Positions 5,311 through 11,666 of a stretch of DNA of 21,008 nucleotides are shown here, piece after piece. Source of the stretch: a virus; the IMG/VR virus record IMGVR_UViG_3300025687_000413, positions 1 to 21,008 of that record, one strand, 5' to 3'. The translations under genes were made by a program, and so were the position numbers. Each line of letters opens with the position of its first letter. Position 1 is the first letter of the stretch. The notes below the pieces were generated by a model that saw only the letters and a list, made by a program, of their open reading frames with translations, did no database searches and was not told where the DNA came from.

Positions 5311-5443
5311 GGTAGTAGGAAGACAGTTTGTCGTGGAGGCAACACACCCAAACTTTCACTTGGCACATTTGAAACGTGCGTTGGCAGATCAGATGTGTGA
5401 AGTGCGAGAGTTGGGAGAAGATGAAGTTATTTATAAAATTTAA
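5243..5443 (+). CDS. Small hypothetical protein (66 aa)
   Basis: Start ATG 5243 is chosen because GGAG (5232-5235) is seven bases upstream; an in-frame start at 5192 has none. Begins MTSITKKDQREAKILA; then a strand (VVGRQFVVEAT), a helix (LAHLKRALADQM) and a strand (DEVIYKI). It overlaps the previous gene out of frame by 68 bases, long for this array. No family recognised. Confidence 0.68.
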   Translation: MTSITKKDQREAKILASQTPRLKVVGRQFVVEATHPNFHLAHLKRALADQMCEVRELGEDEVIYKI

Positions 5444-5454
5444 AGGAGAATATC

Positions 5455-5628
5455 ATGTATGTAGATATGGAAAGTGTAAAAGTAAGAGATGCAAAACGTA
5501 GATGGTTATGGAAAATGCAATTTGAGCGCGAGGCTCGGGGCAAGATAATATTATCTTTCGCTTTTGGCTTTGGTATCGGCTTTGCATGTTGTACAGTTTT
5601 ATACACCATGTTAGAGAGGGTATCGTAA
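5455..5628 (+). CDS. Single-pass membrane protein (57 aa)
   Basis: A basic, soluble N-terminus (RDAKRRWLWKMQFEREARGK) precedes one hydrophobic segment at about residues 31-52 (IILSFAFGFGIGFACCTVLY), then a short tail. The positive-inside rule predicts a cytoplasmic N-terminus. Shine-Dalgarno AAAGGAG about eight bases before the ATG; ends in a TAATG overlap with a second membrane protein. Function unknown. A holin or superinfection-exclusion role is possible only by analogy with other tiny phage membrane proteins. Confidence 0.72.
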   Translation: MYVDMESVKVRDAKRRWLWKMQFEREARGKIILSFAFGFGIGFACCTVLYTMLERVS

Positions 5629-5894
5629 TGTTTAAAAAGAAAGGTTTAATGGAAATAAGAGAAGTAGGAAAGATAGGGTATGCTGATCTGTGTTTAGGTA
5701 TAGTGATAGGTACAGCAATCGGGTATTGTGGTGTACATGCTTACGAGGCCTATGATGATTTAGTAAACCCTGTGGCAAGAGAAATCGTTTGTAAAAAAGG
5801 TATTGCCTATGAAGCTGTTGACTATGGCAGTACAGTATTTTTAAAAACTAAAGCTGAATGTATTGAAACTGCATTCGGAGAGGAGATGAAATAA
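5628..5894 (+). CDS. Single-pass membrane protein with exposed Cys-containing domain (88 aa)
   Basis: A hydrophobic segment near residues 20-40 (DLCLGIVIGTAIGYCGVHAY) is followed by a soluble part with cysteines (REIVCKKGIAYEAVDYG, KTKAECIETAFGEE). With a basic N-terminus the tail is predicted outside the cytoplasm; the two tail cysteines could form a disulphide there. Start 5628 overlaps the previous stop (TAATG); an earlier in-frame start at 5586 lies within the previous gene. No family recognised. It forms a pair with the preceding membrane protein. Confidence 0.75.
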   Translation: MFKKKGLMEIREVGKIGYADLCLGIVIGTAIGYCGVHAYEAYDDLVNPVAREIVCKKGIAYEAVDYGSTVFLKTKAECIETAFGEEMK

Positions 5895-6142
5895 TGTTAA
5901 AAAGGAAAATAATTGATTATACGGAAAATGATATTTATGATTACTTTGGCTGTTCTACTGATATATGGCAAGCAGATCGGCACGACTTACTTGCAGTCAT
6001 TGGAGGCATGTCTGGGATACTCGAACTGCTCTGGCATAAAGAGATAACTCCTGAAGTATCATTTAACGACTTTAAAGAATGGTTAGAAGATAACCAACCC
6101 ATAGATGTGGAGATTATAGATGACACCCGAAAAGAAGGTTAA
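5894..6142 (+). CDS. Hypothetical acidic protein (82 aa)
   Basis: No family recognised. Helical, with segments ENDIYDYFG, HDLLAVIGGMSGILELLWH and FNDFKEWLEDNQPIDVEI. Starts on a TAATG overlap with GGAG upstream. The 3' end overlaps the VRR-NUC gene by 23 bases and carries its Shine-Dalgarno (GGAG, 6110-6113). Function unknown. Confidence 0.72.
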   Translation: MLKRKIIDYTENDIYDYFGCSTDIWQADRHDLLAVIGGMSGILELLWHKEITPEVSFNDFKEWLEDNQPIDVEIIDDTRKEG

Positions 6143-6428
6143 AGTAAAAGTTTGTGAGATACTTAAAAAACTAGGGGCGTATTATTTCTACGCCTCTACG
6201 GGTGGATACGGCAGTAGTGGTGTTCCCGATATTGTTGCCTGCTATAAGGGAAAGTTTTTTGGTATTGAGTGTAAGGCCAATGGTGGAAAGCCAACGGCCT
6301 TACAACAAAAACATTTGCGTGACATTTCGATTAACGGTGGAACGGCTCTTCTTATTGACGAGACAAATGTGGATATGCTAGAGTATTATGTTACAGGCAA
6401 ACAAACATTTAATTATGAAGAAAGATAA
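6120..6428 (+). CDS. VRR-NUC domain nuclease (102 aa)
   Basis: A minimal stand-alone VRR-NUC protein of the PD-(D/E)XK superfamily. After an N-terminal helix (residues 4-20) come GVPDIVACYKG (P36-D37), the IECKANGG block (E50, K52) and TALQQKHL, which supplies the glutamine typical of the family. All expected active-site residues are present. Phage members cut structured DNA such as junctions or replication forks, so a role in replication or recombination intermediates is likely. ATG 6120 has GGAG six bases upstream. It overlaps the DUF3310 gene by 14 bases. Confidence 0.9.
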   Translation: MTPEKKVKVKVCEILKKLGAYYFYASTGGYGSSGVPDIVACYKGKFFGIECKANGGKPTALQQKHLRDISINGGTALLIDETNVDMLEYYVTGKQTFNYEER

Positions 6429-6645
6429 CGTAAATCGGCCGGTACATTACATTCAAGGTAAAGTCGAGTGTATTGATGCCATTGAGTCGGCAACCACGGG
6501 GCTTGTTGGAATCGTCGCTGTCTGTGTCGCTAACGTAATTAAATATGTGTGGCGATTTGCACTGAAGAATGGTGTCGAAGATTTAGACAAAGCAGATTAT
6601 TATTTACAAAAACTAAGAAAGAAAGTGAGAGATCAAAATGAGTAA
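6415..6645 (+). CDS. DUF3310 (SaV-like) family protein (76 aa)
   Basis: The sequence shows the DUF3310 pattern in order: RPVHY (8-12), GKVECIDAIES, CVANVIKYVWRF (37-48) and KNGVEDLDKADYYLQKL. This family is common in phage early regions and is often labelled nucleotide kinase by transfer from longer proteins; no P-loop is present, so that label is not supported. The start at 6415 gives the usual family beginning; the in-frame alternative at 6388 lies in the VRR-NUC gene. No clear Shine-Dalgarno, so coupled translation is likely. Confidence 0.9.
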   Translation: MKKDNVNRPVHYIQGKVECIDAIESATTGLVGIVAVCVANVIKYVWRFALKNGVEDLDKADYYLQKLRKKVRDQNE

Positions 6646-6895
6646 AGACCTTTTCGCAAGAACAAAAAGTTTATTACAAGATCACATAAGACTACTTAAT
6701 GAACATAAGATGGGCGATTCACACGCGGAAGACGCCCAAATAATAGTTGACGAAATTAGTCTACTATTACAAACAGATGAACTCAAACAAATTGAACAAA
6801 GCATTGACGACGCAGAACGTTTAAAGCTCTCAGAAGAGATAGCTAACGAGATTATTCATGGGAAGTATTGCGTTGGTGGTGCATGTGACGACTAA
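6638..6895 (+). CDS. Hypothetical helical protein (85 aa)
   Basis: No family recognised. Almost entirely helical with regular leucine spacing (TKSLLQDHIRLLNEHK, IVDEISLLLQTDELKQIEQ), so it is probably a small coiled coil. Ends in GGACDD, similar to the GDCDD end of the microprotein at 3721. Starts with an eight-base overlap (ATGAGTAA). Function unknown. Confidence 0.7.
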   Translation: MSKDLFARTKSLLQDHIRLLNEHKMGDSHAEDAQIIVDEISLLLQTDELKQIEQSIDDAERLKLSEEIANEIIHGKYCVGGACDD

Positions 6896-7076
6896 ACAGT
6901 TTATAATACTTGATGAAGACCTTGAGCCTTTACGAGTATTTAATACAAAAGTTGACGCAGAGTGGTTTGTAAAAGATAAACCCGACTGTTCAATAAAAAC
7001 AACCCTAACAGAAATACCATCAAACATAATGAGCCATGATGAATTCACGGCCAAGTTTGGCGAACCCCCATTTTAA
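6885..7076 (+). CDS. Small hypothetical protein, GTG start (63 aa)
   Basis: Begins MTTKQFIILDED from GTG 6885, with GGTGG about five bases upstream; an in-frame ATG at 6858 would add nine residues (MGSIALVVH) with no ribosome-binding site. Layout is strand (KQFIILDED), strand (LRVFNTKV) with DAEWFVKDKP helix, then TLTEIPSN. Ends KFGEPPF. No family recognised. Overlaps the previous gene by 11 bases. Confidence 0.65.
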   Translation: MTTKQFIILDEDLEPLRVFNTKVDAEWFVKDKPDCSIKTTLTEIPSNIMSHDEFTAKFGEPPF

Positions 7077-7088
7077 GAAAGGAAACAA

Positions 7089-7331
7089 ATGCCTAGAACT
7101 CATTACAGTAGAACACAAGAAGAAGAATTTTTAGCGCGAGCTAAACGTTTTATGAAAGAAAACCCCGATACAAATAGAACAAGGATAGCTATGTATGCGG
7201 GAGTTGGAATAGCAGTGTTGGAAAGATTAGAAGAAGAAGGTAGAATACAATTGCCTCCCGTCTTGACCAAAACACAAAAACGTATGGGAGTTAATTGGAA
7301 TAAATATTTGGGGAATCTAAGTGGCAGATGA
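7089..7331 (+). CDS. Small helix-turn-helix protein (80 aa)
   Basis: After a helix (EEEFLARAKRFMKEN) comes NRTRIAMYAGVGIAVLERLE, with EEGRIQLPPVLTK after it. This reads as a helix-turn-helix: RIAMYAG (helix 2), turn, VLERLEEEG (recognition helix). A sequence-specific DNA-binding role, such as control of phage promoters, is inferred. AGAAAGGA lies about six bases before the ATG. The 3' end overlaps the TraR-like gene by 11 bases. Confidence 0.75.
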   Translation: MPRTHYSRTQEEEFLARAKRFMKENPDTNRTRIAMYAGVGIAVLERLEEEGRIQLPPVLTKTQKRMGVNWNKYLGNLSGR

Positions 7332-7521
7332 AGCAGACATAGCGAATGATGAGGTTGAGCGTCAATTAAAAGTGACCATGCAGTCAATCAATACCAACGT
7401 ACCTGAGAATGATTCAGGTAAATGTATATGGTGTGACGCCCCCATCAAAGAAAAAGACACTCGCCGTTGGTGTTCCATTGAGTGCCGTAACGAACATGAA
7501 CTTTATGCTAATAAACTATGA
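7321..7521 (+). CDS. TraR/DksA-like protein with a variant C4 zinc finger (66 aa)
   Basis: The N-terminus MADEADIANDEVERQL resembles phage TraR proteins, which bind the RNA polymerase secondary channel and mimic DksA plus ppGpp. A zinc finger follows: C35-x2-C38 and C51-x3-C55 (CIWCDAPI, RWCSIEC). The second half (RRWCSIECRNEHE) looks more like the CSxEC knuckle of other small phage proteins than the canonical TraR CxxC, so this may be a hybrid. Start is GTG 7321, overlapping the previous gene by 11 bases. Control of host RNA polymerase is inferred. Confidence 0.65.
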   Translation: MADEADIANDEVERQLKVTMQSINTNVPENDSGKCIWCDAPIKEKDTRRWCSIECRNEHELYANKL

Positions 7522-7703
7522 CCACGAAGTCCCCTTGTAAGAACGTATGTAGATACGAAGAATTTGAAGATGAGCCTATGTGTATTGCTTGTGGTAGAAG
7601 TTATGATGACCTAGACAGATGGCTTTATGCATCAGATGAGGAAAAGAAAAATATGAATCACCGAGCAAAAGAAAGGTTAAAGCGATACAAACATGGTAGT
7701 TAA
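7518..7703 (+). CDS. DUF1289 family protein (61 aa)
   Basis: SPCKNVC (C7, C11), then MCIACGRSYDDLDRW (C22, C25, W35) and a helical basic end (RAKERLKRY) match the short DUF1289 family of predicted Fe-S or zinc proteins. The family is common in proteobacteria and their phages, with no established role. Starts on an ATGA overlap. Ends with an 11-base overlap with the next zinc-ribbon gene. Its presence weakly favours a proteobacterial host. Confidence 0.88.
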   Translation: MTTKSPCKNVCRYEEFEDEPMCIACGRSYDDLDRWLYASDEEKKNMNHRAKERLKRYKHGS

Positions 7704-7863
7704 AGTAGGAAAAGCAGTTTGTCACAAGTGCAAACAGGACGCAAAATTTTATTGCCGAGGCAAATGGTACTGTGCTTATACCACCGAGATGGGTAACTTT
7801 AATTTAGTAGGTTACTGCAAAAATGAAAAGAAGGGGAGTGATGAAACAAATAGTAACACTTGA
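7693..7863 (+). CDS. Small zinc-ribbon protein (56 aa)
   Basis: Four cysteines form a ribbon: C10-x2-C13 and C21-x5-C27 (VCHKCKQDAKFYC, WYC), with another at 42. Begins MVVKVGKAVCHKC. No named family recognised. It overlaps the DUF1289 gene by 11 bases at the front and the DNA polymerase start at the back by 23 bases. Nucleic-acid or protein binding is plausible. Too small to call more. Confidence 0.68.
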   Translation: MVVKVGKAVCHKCKQDAKFYCRGKWYCAYTTEMGNFNLVGYCKNEKKGSDETNSNT

Positions 7864-9703
7864 TTTCGAGACATTCTATGATATAGGTTATGGACTAAAT
7901 AAACTTACAACAGAGGAATATATAAAAAATCCTTTGTTTCAAGTTATAGGCGTTGGTATAAAAATCAACATGGATAAAACAAAGTGGCATGTTGGTTCCG
8001 CCGAAGAAATACAATCAGTGCTTAATGAAATAGATTGGAAAGAGTCAGGATTAGTATGTCATAACATGTTATTTGATGGTGCTATTCTTGCATGGGTATT
8101 TAATATCATACCTAAAGTTTATTTTGATACTTTGTCTATGGCTCGTGCAATACATGGTGTTAATGCAGGCGGTTCTTTAAAAGCATTAGCTGAACGATAT
8201 GAACTTGGAGAAAAAGGTACAGAAGTTTTAAATGCTAAAGGTAAAAGGCTTGAAGACTTTGACCCACATGAGTTACGTCAATATGGTGAATACTGTAAAA
8301 ACGATGTAGAGCTTACATATAGTTTATTTTTAAAACTATTCAATAATTTTCCCAAATCAGAATTAGAACTAATAGATATTACACTTCGCATGTACATGCA
8401 ACCTACGTTACAAGTTGATGATGGGTTATTAATTAGTAGATTAGAAGAAGTAAAAGAAGAGAAACAAAAATTATTATCAGGCTTACAGAACAGACTTGAA
8501 TGTGAAGACGAGGAATGTGTACGTAAAAAATTAGCAAGTAATAAACAATTTGCAGAGTTGTTAGAAGAACTTGATATAGAAGTACCATTAAAGATAAGCC
8601 CAACCACAGGCAAAGAAACATATGCCCTTGCTAAAAATGATATTGGCTTTCAAGAGTTATGTGAACATGAAAATTCTTTTATACAAGAACTGTGTGCTGT
8701 AAGATTAGGAACAAAGTCTACTATTGAAGAATCTCGTATAGAAAGATTTATAGACATAGGTGCAAGAAACAGAGGCAAACTTCCAATCCCCCTTAAATAT
8801 TATGGTGCTCATACAGGCAGATGGTCAGGATTAGACAAAGTAAACTTTCAAAACTTACCGAGTCGTGACGCAAAAAAGAAAGCACTGAAACAAGCTATAC
8901 TTCCACCTGATGGCCACATTATATTAAATGTTGACTCGTCACAAATTGAAGCTCGAATACTTGTATGGTTAGCTGGTCAAGATGATGTAGTTGAACAATT
9001 TAGAAATCATGAAGATGTATATTCAAACTTTGCATCAAAAGTTTATAACAAAAAGATAAATAAAAGAAATAGAACAGAACGTTTTGTAGGTAAGACTTGT
9101 ATTTTAGGACTAGGTTATGGCACTGGGTGGTCAAAGTTACAACACACTTTGAAAACCTCCCCGCCTGGTGCTGACCTATCTGACCTTGAATGTCAAAACT
9201 TTGTAAGAATTTATAGAGAAGTTAATTATAAAGTTATAGAGTTGTGGAGAGATTGCGATAATGCATTGGAAGCTATTGCATCTAAAAAGGAGCCATACTA
9301 TCTTGATAAACATAAAACAATTTTAGTTACCCCTGATGGATTAAAGTTACCAAACGGATTATACATTTACTATCCTCAGTTAAAATGGGATACATCAGAA
9401 GCTAGAGGAAAGTACGTATACCAAAGTCGTCAAGGACAAGTATCTATTTGGGGAGGTGCAGTTGTCGAGAACATTGTCCAAGCACTAGCTAGAATAGTAA
9501 TTGGTGAACAGATGATAGAAATTAATAAAAAATATAAACCTGTATTGACTGTGCATGATGCAGTTGTTGTCACCGCAGCAAAGGAAGAAGCCGATGAGGC
9601 ATTAGACTTTTTAATGACAGAAATGTCAAAACCGCCTGTGTGGGGTAAAGATTTACCTATTGCTTGTGAAGGAGGATATGCTGATAACTATGGAGATTGT
9701 TAA
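7841..9703 (+). CDS. polA: Family A DNA polymerase with 3'-5' exonuclease, Leu762 type
   Basis: Replicative polymerase. Counting from 7841 (620 aa), the exonuclease domain has ExoI DFE (8-10), ExoII HNMLFD (D79) and ExoIII YCKND (D155). The polymerase domain has motif A NVDSSQIEARIL (D365), motif B RFVGKTCILGLGYG (R414, K418, Y426) and motif C VHDAVV (H572, D573). All catalytic residues are present. The position equivalent to E. coli Phe762 is Leu (TTA, 9104-9106), a type common in uncultured marine phages. No 5'-3' exonuclease domain is present, as usual for phage enzymes. GGGGAG lies close upstream; an alternative in-frame ATG at 7823 would add MKRRGV. Confidence 0.97.
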   Translation: MKQIVTLDFETFYDIGYGLNKLTTEEYIKNPLFQVIGVGIKINMDKTKWHVGSAEEIQSVLNEIDWKESGLVCHNMLFDGAILAWVFNIIPKVYFDTLSMARAIHGVNAGGSLKALAERYELGEKGTEVLNAKGKRLEDFDPHELRQYGEYCKNDVELTYSLFLKLFNNFPKSELELIDITLRMYMQPTLQVDDGLLISRLEEVKEEKQKLLSGLQNRLECEDEECVRKKLASNKQFAELLEELDIEVPLKISPTTGKETYALAKNDIGFQELCEHENSFIQELCAVRLGTKSTIEESRIERFIDIGARNRGKLPIPLKYYGAHTGRWSGLDKVNFQNLPSRDAKKKALKQAILPPDGHIILNVDSSQIEARILVWLAGQDDVVEQFRNHEDVYSNFASKVYNKKINKRNRTERFVGKTCILGLGYGTGWSKLQHTLKTSPPGADLSDLECQNFVRIYREVNYKVIELWRDCDNALEAIASKKEPYYLDKHKTILVTPDGLKLPNGLYIYYPQLKWDTSEARGKYVYQSRQGQVSIWGGAVVENIVQALARIVIGEQMIEINKKYKPVLTVHDAVVVTAAKEEADEALDFLMTEMSKPPVWGKDLPIACEGGYADNYGDC

Positions 9704-10424
9704 ACGGCGAGGTATTTTTAGACAGCACGAGCCGTATGCCACTCGGAATTTAAAACGGTATATGGACTGGAAAATAAATGGGTATGTAGACTATTTAGAC
9801 ACAATTGATCCTGATAGATTATATACCCTTGAGTATGATACAGATGTCCCGACAAAAGAAGAATTATTAAATAGTATAGACCAACATTATGTGCAGACAT
9901 ATAATTCTCATTCTAGAAAAGATGAAAAAGAGAAAGAAAAAGAAAAAAATAATAATACAGATTGGTTCTTTAAGGGAGAAATAGTTTTACAAGATGAAAT
10001 AGAAGATGAAATAACTCCACTTACTTATGTAGATGAAATAGAAAAACGAAAACAAGAATTAAAAACTAAACGTAAACAAGAAGAAAAAGAAGCAAAAGAA
10101 AGAAGAATAGAACGCAAGAAAGCAAAAGAAGAGCAAGAGGAACTTAGACAACAAAAAGAAAATTCAGAACTTAAAGTACAACAACTTCAAAGAGCGGATA
10201 GAGGGTATGTGGATAGATATTTTCAAGAGTATGGTAGAGAGGGATTAAGCGCTTTGTTCCAAGATTCAGCATATCATATTGGTCGACTTAATCTGCAAAT
10301 TGCTAAGTCAGATGTGATTATTGAAAATGATGTAGAGCTATTAGAGTCGTATAAATATAGGCAAGACTATGTAAAAGAACTTATACAGCAAGAAAGAGAA
10401 AAAGATAAAAACGGAGATTGTTAA
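9690..10424 (+). CDS. Coiled-coil protein next to polymerase (244 aa)
   Basis: No family recognised. The N-terminus (KRRGIFRQHEPYATRNLKRY, then YVDYLDTIDPDRLYTLEY) looks globular. Roughly residues 120-175 form a highly charged Lys/Glu coiled coil (KRKQELKTKRKQEEKEAKER onward), followed by a helical end (GYVDRYFQEYGREGLSALF). Start is uncertain: GGAGG at 9671-9675 is two bases from ATG 9678 and 14 from ATG 9690. It overlaps the polymerase by 14 bases, so expression together is likely. Both it and the polymerase end in GDC, from a 12-base junction repeat. A replication accessory or scaffold role is inferred only from position. Confidence 0.75.
   Translation: MEIVKRRGIFRQHEPYATRNLKRYMDWKINGYVDYLDTIDPDRLYTLEYDTDVPTKEELLNSIDQHYVQTYNSHSRKDEKEKEKEKNNNTDWFFKGEIVLQDEIEDEITPLTYVDEIEKRKQELKTKRKQEEKEAKERRIERKKAKEEQEELRQQKENSELKVQQLQRADRGYVDRYFQEYGREGLSALFQDSAYHIGRLNLQIAKSDVIIENDVELLESYKYRQDYVKELIQQEREKDKNGDC
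9692..9703 (+). repeat. 12-bp junction repeat GGAGATTGTTAA, copy 1
   Basis: Encodes the GDC end and stop of PolA. Identical to 10413-10424 at the end of the next gene. GGAG here lies after ATG 9690 and so does not serve that start. Confidence 0.7.
10413..10424 (+). repeat. 12-bp junction repeat GGAGATTGTTAA, copy 2, with Shine-Dalgarno
   Basis: Encodes the GDC end and stop of the coiled-coil protein. GGAG (10413-10416) is ten bases before ATG 10427 and is the likely ribosome-binding site. Confidence 0.7.
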
Positions 10425-10426
10425 TA

Positions 10427-11047
10427 ATGAACTACGTGCGATTTAATTTAAAGATTGACACAAATGACATTACTGAACGCGTTTACAATTTAACAGAGAA
10501 GTGGATTAGTCGGTCGCAAGAGTATCCGTTCTTTACCCTTGGGCGCAGCGCTTACCTTGATGGACAGACTCCTGAATATATAAAAGATATTCGCTATGAT
10601 AATGCACTAATCCTTGGAGAATTTGGGGACTTACATGAACGAGCATTACAAACATTAGAAGAATATTTTCATGAACCTATCAATCTTTCTTGGGATTTAC
10701 GATGCCCGGGCTTTCATATTTTTCCGAGCGACCCTGTGTTTATAGTAAAAGATATTGCTGGAAATTGGCACAAAGATTTACCTCATGAAACATTATTTCT
10801 TGGTTCAGAAGACCCATATACATTTACTATACCCATTGAACAACCAGCATCTGGAGCGGGTATAGATTACTTGGATAAATATTGTCAAATGCAACATATT
10901 CCTTATGAAAAAGGGGGCATGATTTTGCATGATGGCACGGCGTTTCACAGAATAGCAGGGCTTAAAGAATATGTACCTAATGAATATAGAATTACTATGC
11001 AAGGACATTTAATAAGACGCAAAGGAAGATTGGAGGCTTTTTGGTAA
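10427..11047 (+). CDS. 2OG-Fe(II) oxygenase-like protein (206 aa)
   Basis: The C-terminal half fits the double-stranded beta-helix of 2-oxoglutarate/Fe(II) oxygenases: the HxD motif in NWHKDL (H115, D117), strands YTFTIPIEQP and GMILHDG, distal histidine in TAFHRI (H174) and an Arg 14 residues later (R188 in EYRITMQG) for the cosubstrate. Residues 1-90 are an N-terminal helical part. Length suits a single-domain phage enzyme. The substrate is unknown; phage relatives can hydroxylate protein side chains or nucleic acid bases. Start 10427 follows GGAG; TTG 10418 is less likely. Ends in a TAATG overlap with a zinc-ribbon gene. Confidence 0.68.
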   Translation: MNYVRFNLKIDTNDITERVYNLTEKWISRSQEYPFFTLGRSAYLDGQTPEYIKDIRYDNALILGEFGDLHERALQTLEEYFHEPINLSWDLRCPGFHIFPSDPVFIVKDIAGNWHKDLPHETLFLGSEDPYTFTIPIEQPASGAGIDYLDKYCQMQHIPYEKGGMILHDGTAFHRIAGLKEYVPNEYRITMQGHLIRRKGRLEAFW

Positions 11048-11214
11048 TGTCTCACGAAGCAGGAAAAGGTAGTAAACAAAGACCAACAAATAACAAGGCA
11101 TTTAACGACGGATATGATAGAATATTTGGAATACGGTGTAAGCATTGTAGGTATAAACAGCAAAAGACAGAGAGTCAGCCTGTTCTTTGTGAGTCTTGTG
11201 GGAAAGAACTATGA
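11047..11214 (+). CDS. Small zinc-ribbon phage protein (55 aa)
   Basis: The N-terminal part, with GKGSKQRPTNNKAF and YDRIFG, is a pattern seen in many short phage proteins. A zinc ribbon follows: C31-x2-C34 and C48-x2-C51 (CKHCRY, CESCGKEL). Starts on the previous stop (TAATG) and ends on an ATGA overlap. Function unknown; binding of nucleic acid is plausible given the basic N-terminus. Confidence 0.78.
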   Translation: MSHEAGKGSKQRPTNNKAFNDGYDRIFGIRCKHCRYKQQKTESQPVLCESCGKEL

Positions 11215-11420
11215 TGGAATTTGTGTTAATAATCAGTTTAGTAGGTGATTTGGGCCCCGATGAAAAATTTGGAGGCACGTTTGAAAACTGCACTCAAGCA
11301 AACATACACTACATTAAAAATTACAGGGGTAAAAAAGAATACAACGGCTACAGATGTATTCGCAAAGATTTAATTACAGAAAAAGAAGAACTAAAATTTT
11401 TAGGAAAGGGGCATGATTGA
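11211..11420 (+). CDS. Small FxxCxxAN-type protein, first of a pair (69 aa)
   Basis: Hydrophobic N-terminal strand (MMEFVLIISLVGD), then GGTFENCTQANIHY and a C-terminal half (GYRCIRKD). The next gene product has the same plan (FVLVVES, GHFQDCYTANEF, SICLHE), so the two are probably diverged duplicates. Start 11211 makes an ATGA overlap; ATG 11214 and an upstream start at 11196 are less likely. The hydrophobic start is probably a strand, although a short signal or anchor cannot be excluded. Confidence 0.72.
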   Translation: MMEFVLIISLVGDLGPDEKFGGTFENCTQANIHYIKNYRGKKEYNGYRCIRKDLITEKEELKFLGKGHD

Positions 11421-11646
11421 ATATCTTTTTGTTTTGGTTGTTGAGTCAACTTATGAGGATAACCATAGAGTTTATATTGGGCATTTCCAAGACTGCTACA
11501 CAGCTAATGAATTCGCAGAAGATTACCTCCCTGATTTTAGGTCTATTTGCCTACACGAAAACTTTATGAATATACCAGAAGAATTAAAAGAAAAAATTAT
11601 TTTTATTAAGGAAGGCGACAAATGGAAAAAGCTAAGAAAAATTTAA
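11413..11646 (+). CDS. Small FxxCxxAN-type protein, second of a pair (77 aa)
   Basis: Strand (MIEYLFVLVVES), then RVYIGHFQDCYTANEFAEDY, SICLHENF and a charged C-terminus (KEKIIFIKEGDKWKKL). Similar in plan to the preceding protein (F25-x2-C28-x2-A-N). The family is familiar from marine phage genomes but has no known role. AAAGGGG lies upstream. It overlaps the previous gene by eight bases, and its end overlaps a 14-aa micro-ORF. Confidence 0.72.
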   Translation: MIEYLFVLVVESTYEDNHRVYIGHFQDCYTANEFAEDYLPDFRSICLHENFMNIPEELKEKIIFIKEGDKWKKLRKI

Positions 11647-11666
11647 TTGGATGCAACAATGGCTAA
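11622..11666 (+). CDS. 14-aa micro-ORF resembling the next gene's N-terminus
   Basis: Reads MEKAKKNLIGCNNG. It has a good Shine-Dalgarno (AAGGAAGG, six bases upstream) and overlaps the gene at 11659 by eight bases. Its first ten residues resemble MAKVKQNLIG of that gene (six identical), and the first 30 bases match at about 23 positions. Likely a partial duplication that left a leader frame; translation is unproven. Confidence 0.42.
   Translation: MEKAKKNLIGCNNG

Noticed and set aside
6415-6645. Nucleotide kinase label for the DUF3310 protein
   Set aside because: No P-loop or kinase motif in 76 residues; the label comes from annotation transfer.
8278-8613. 111-codon - strand frame inside PolA
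   Set aside because: It is antisense to conserved polymerase sequence, Ser/Asn/Leu-rich as expected from the complement of AT-rich coding DNA, and has no plausible ribosome site.
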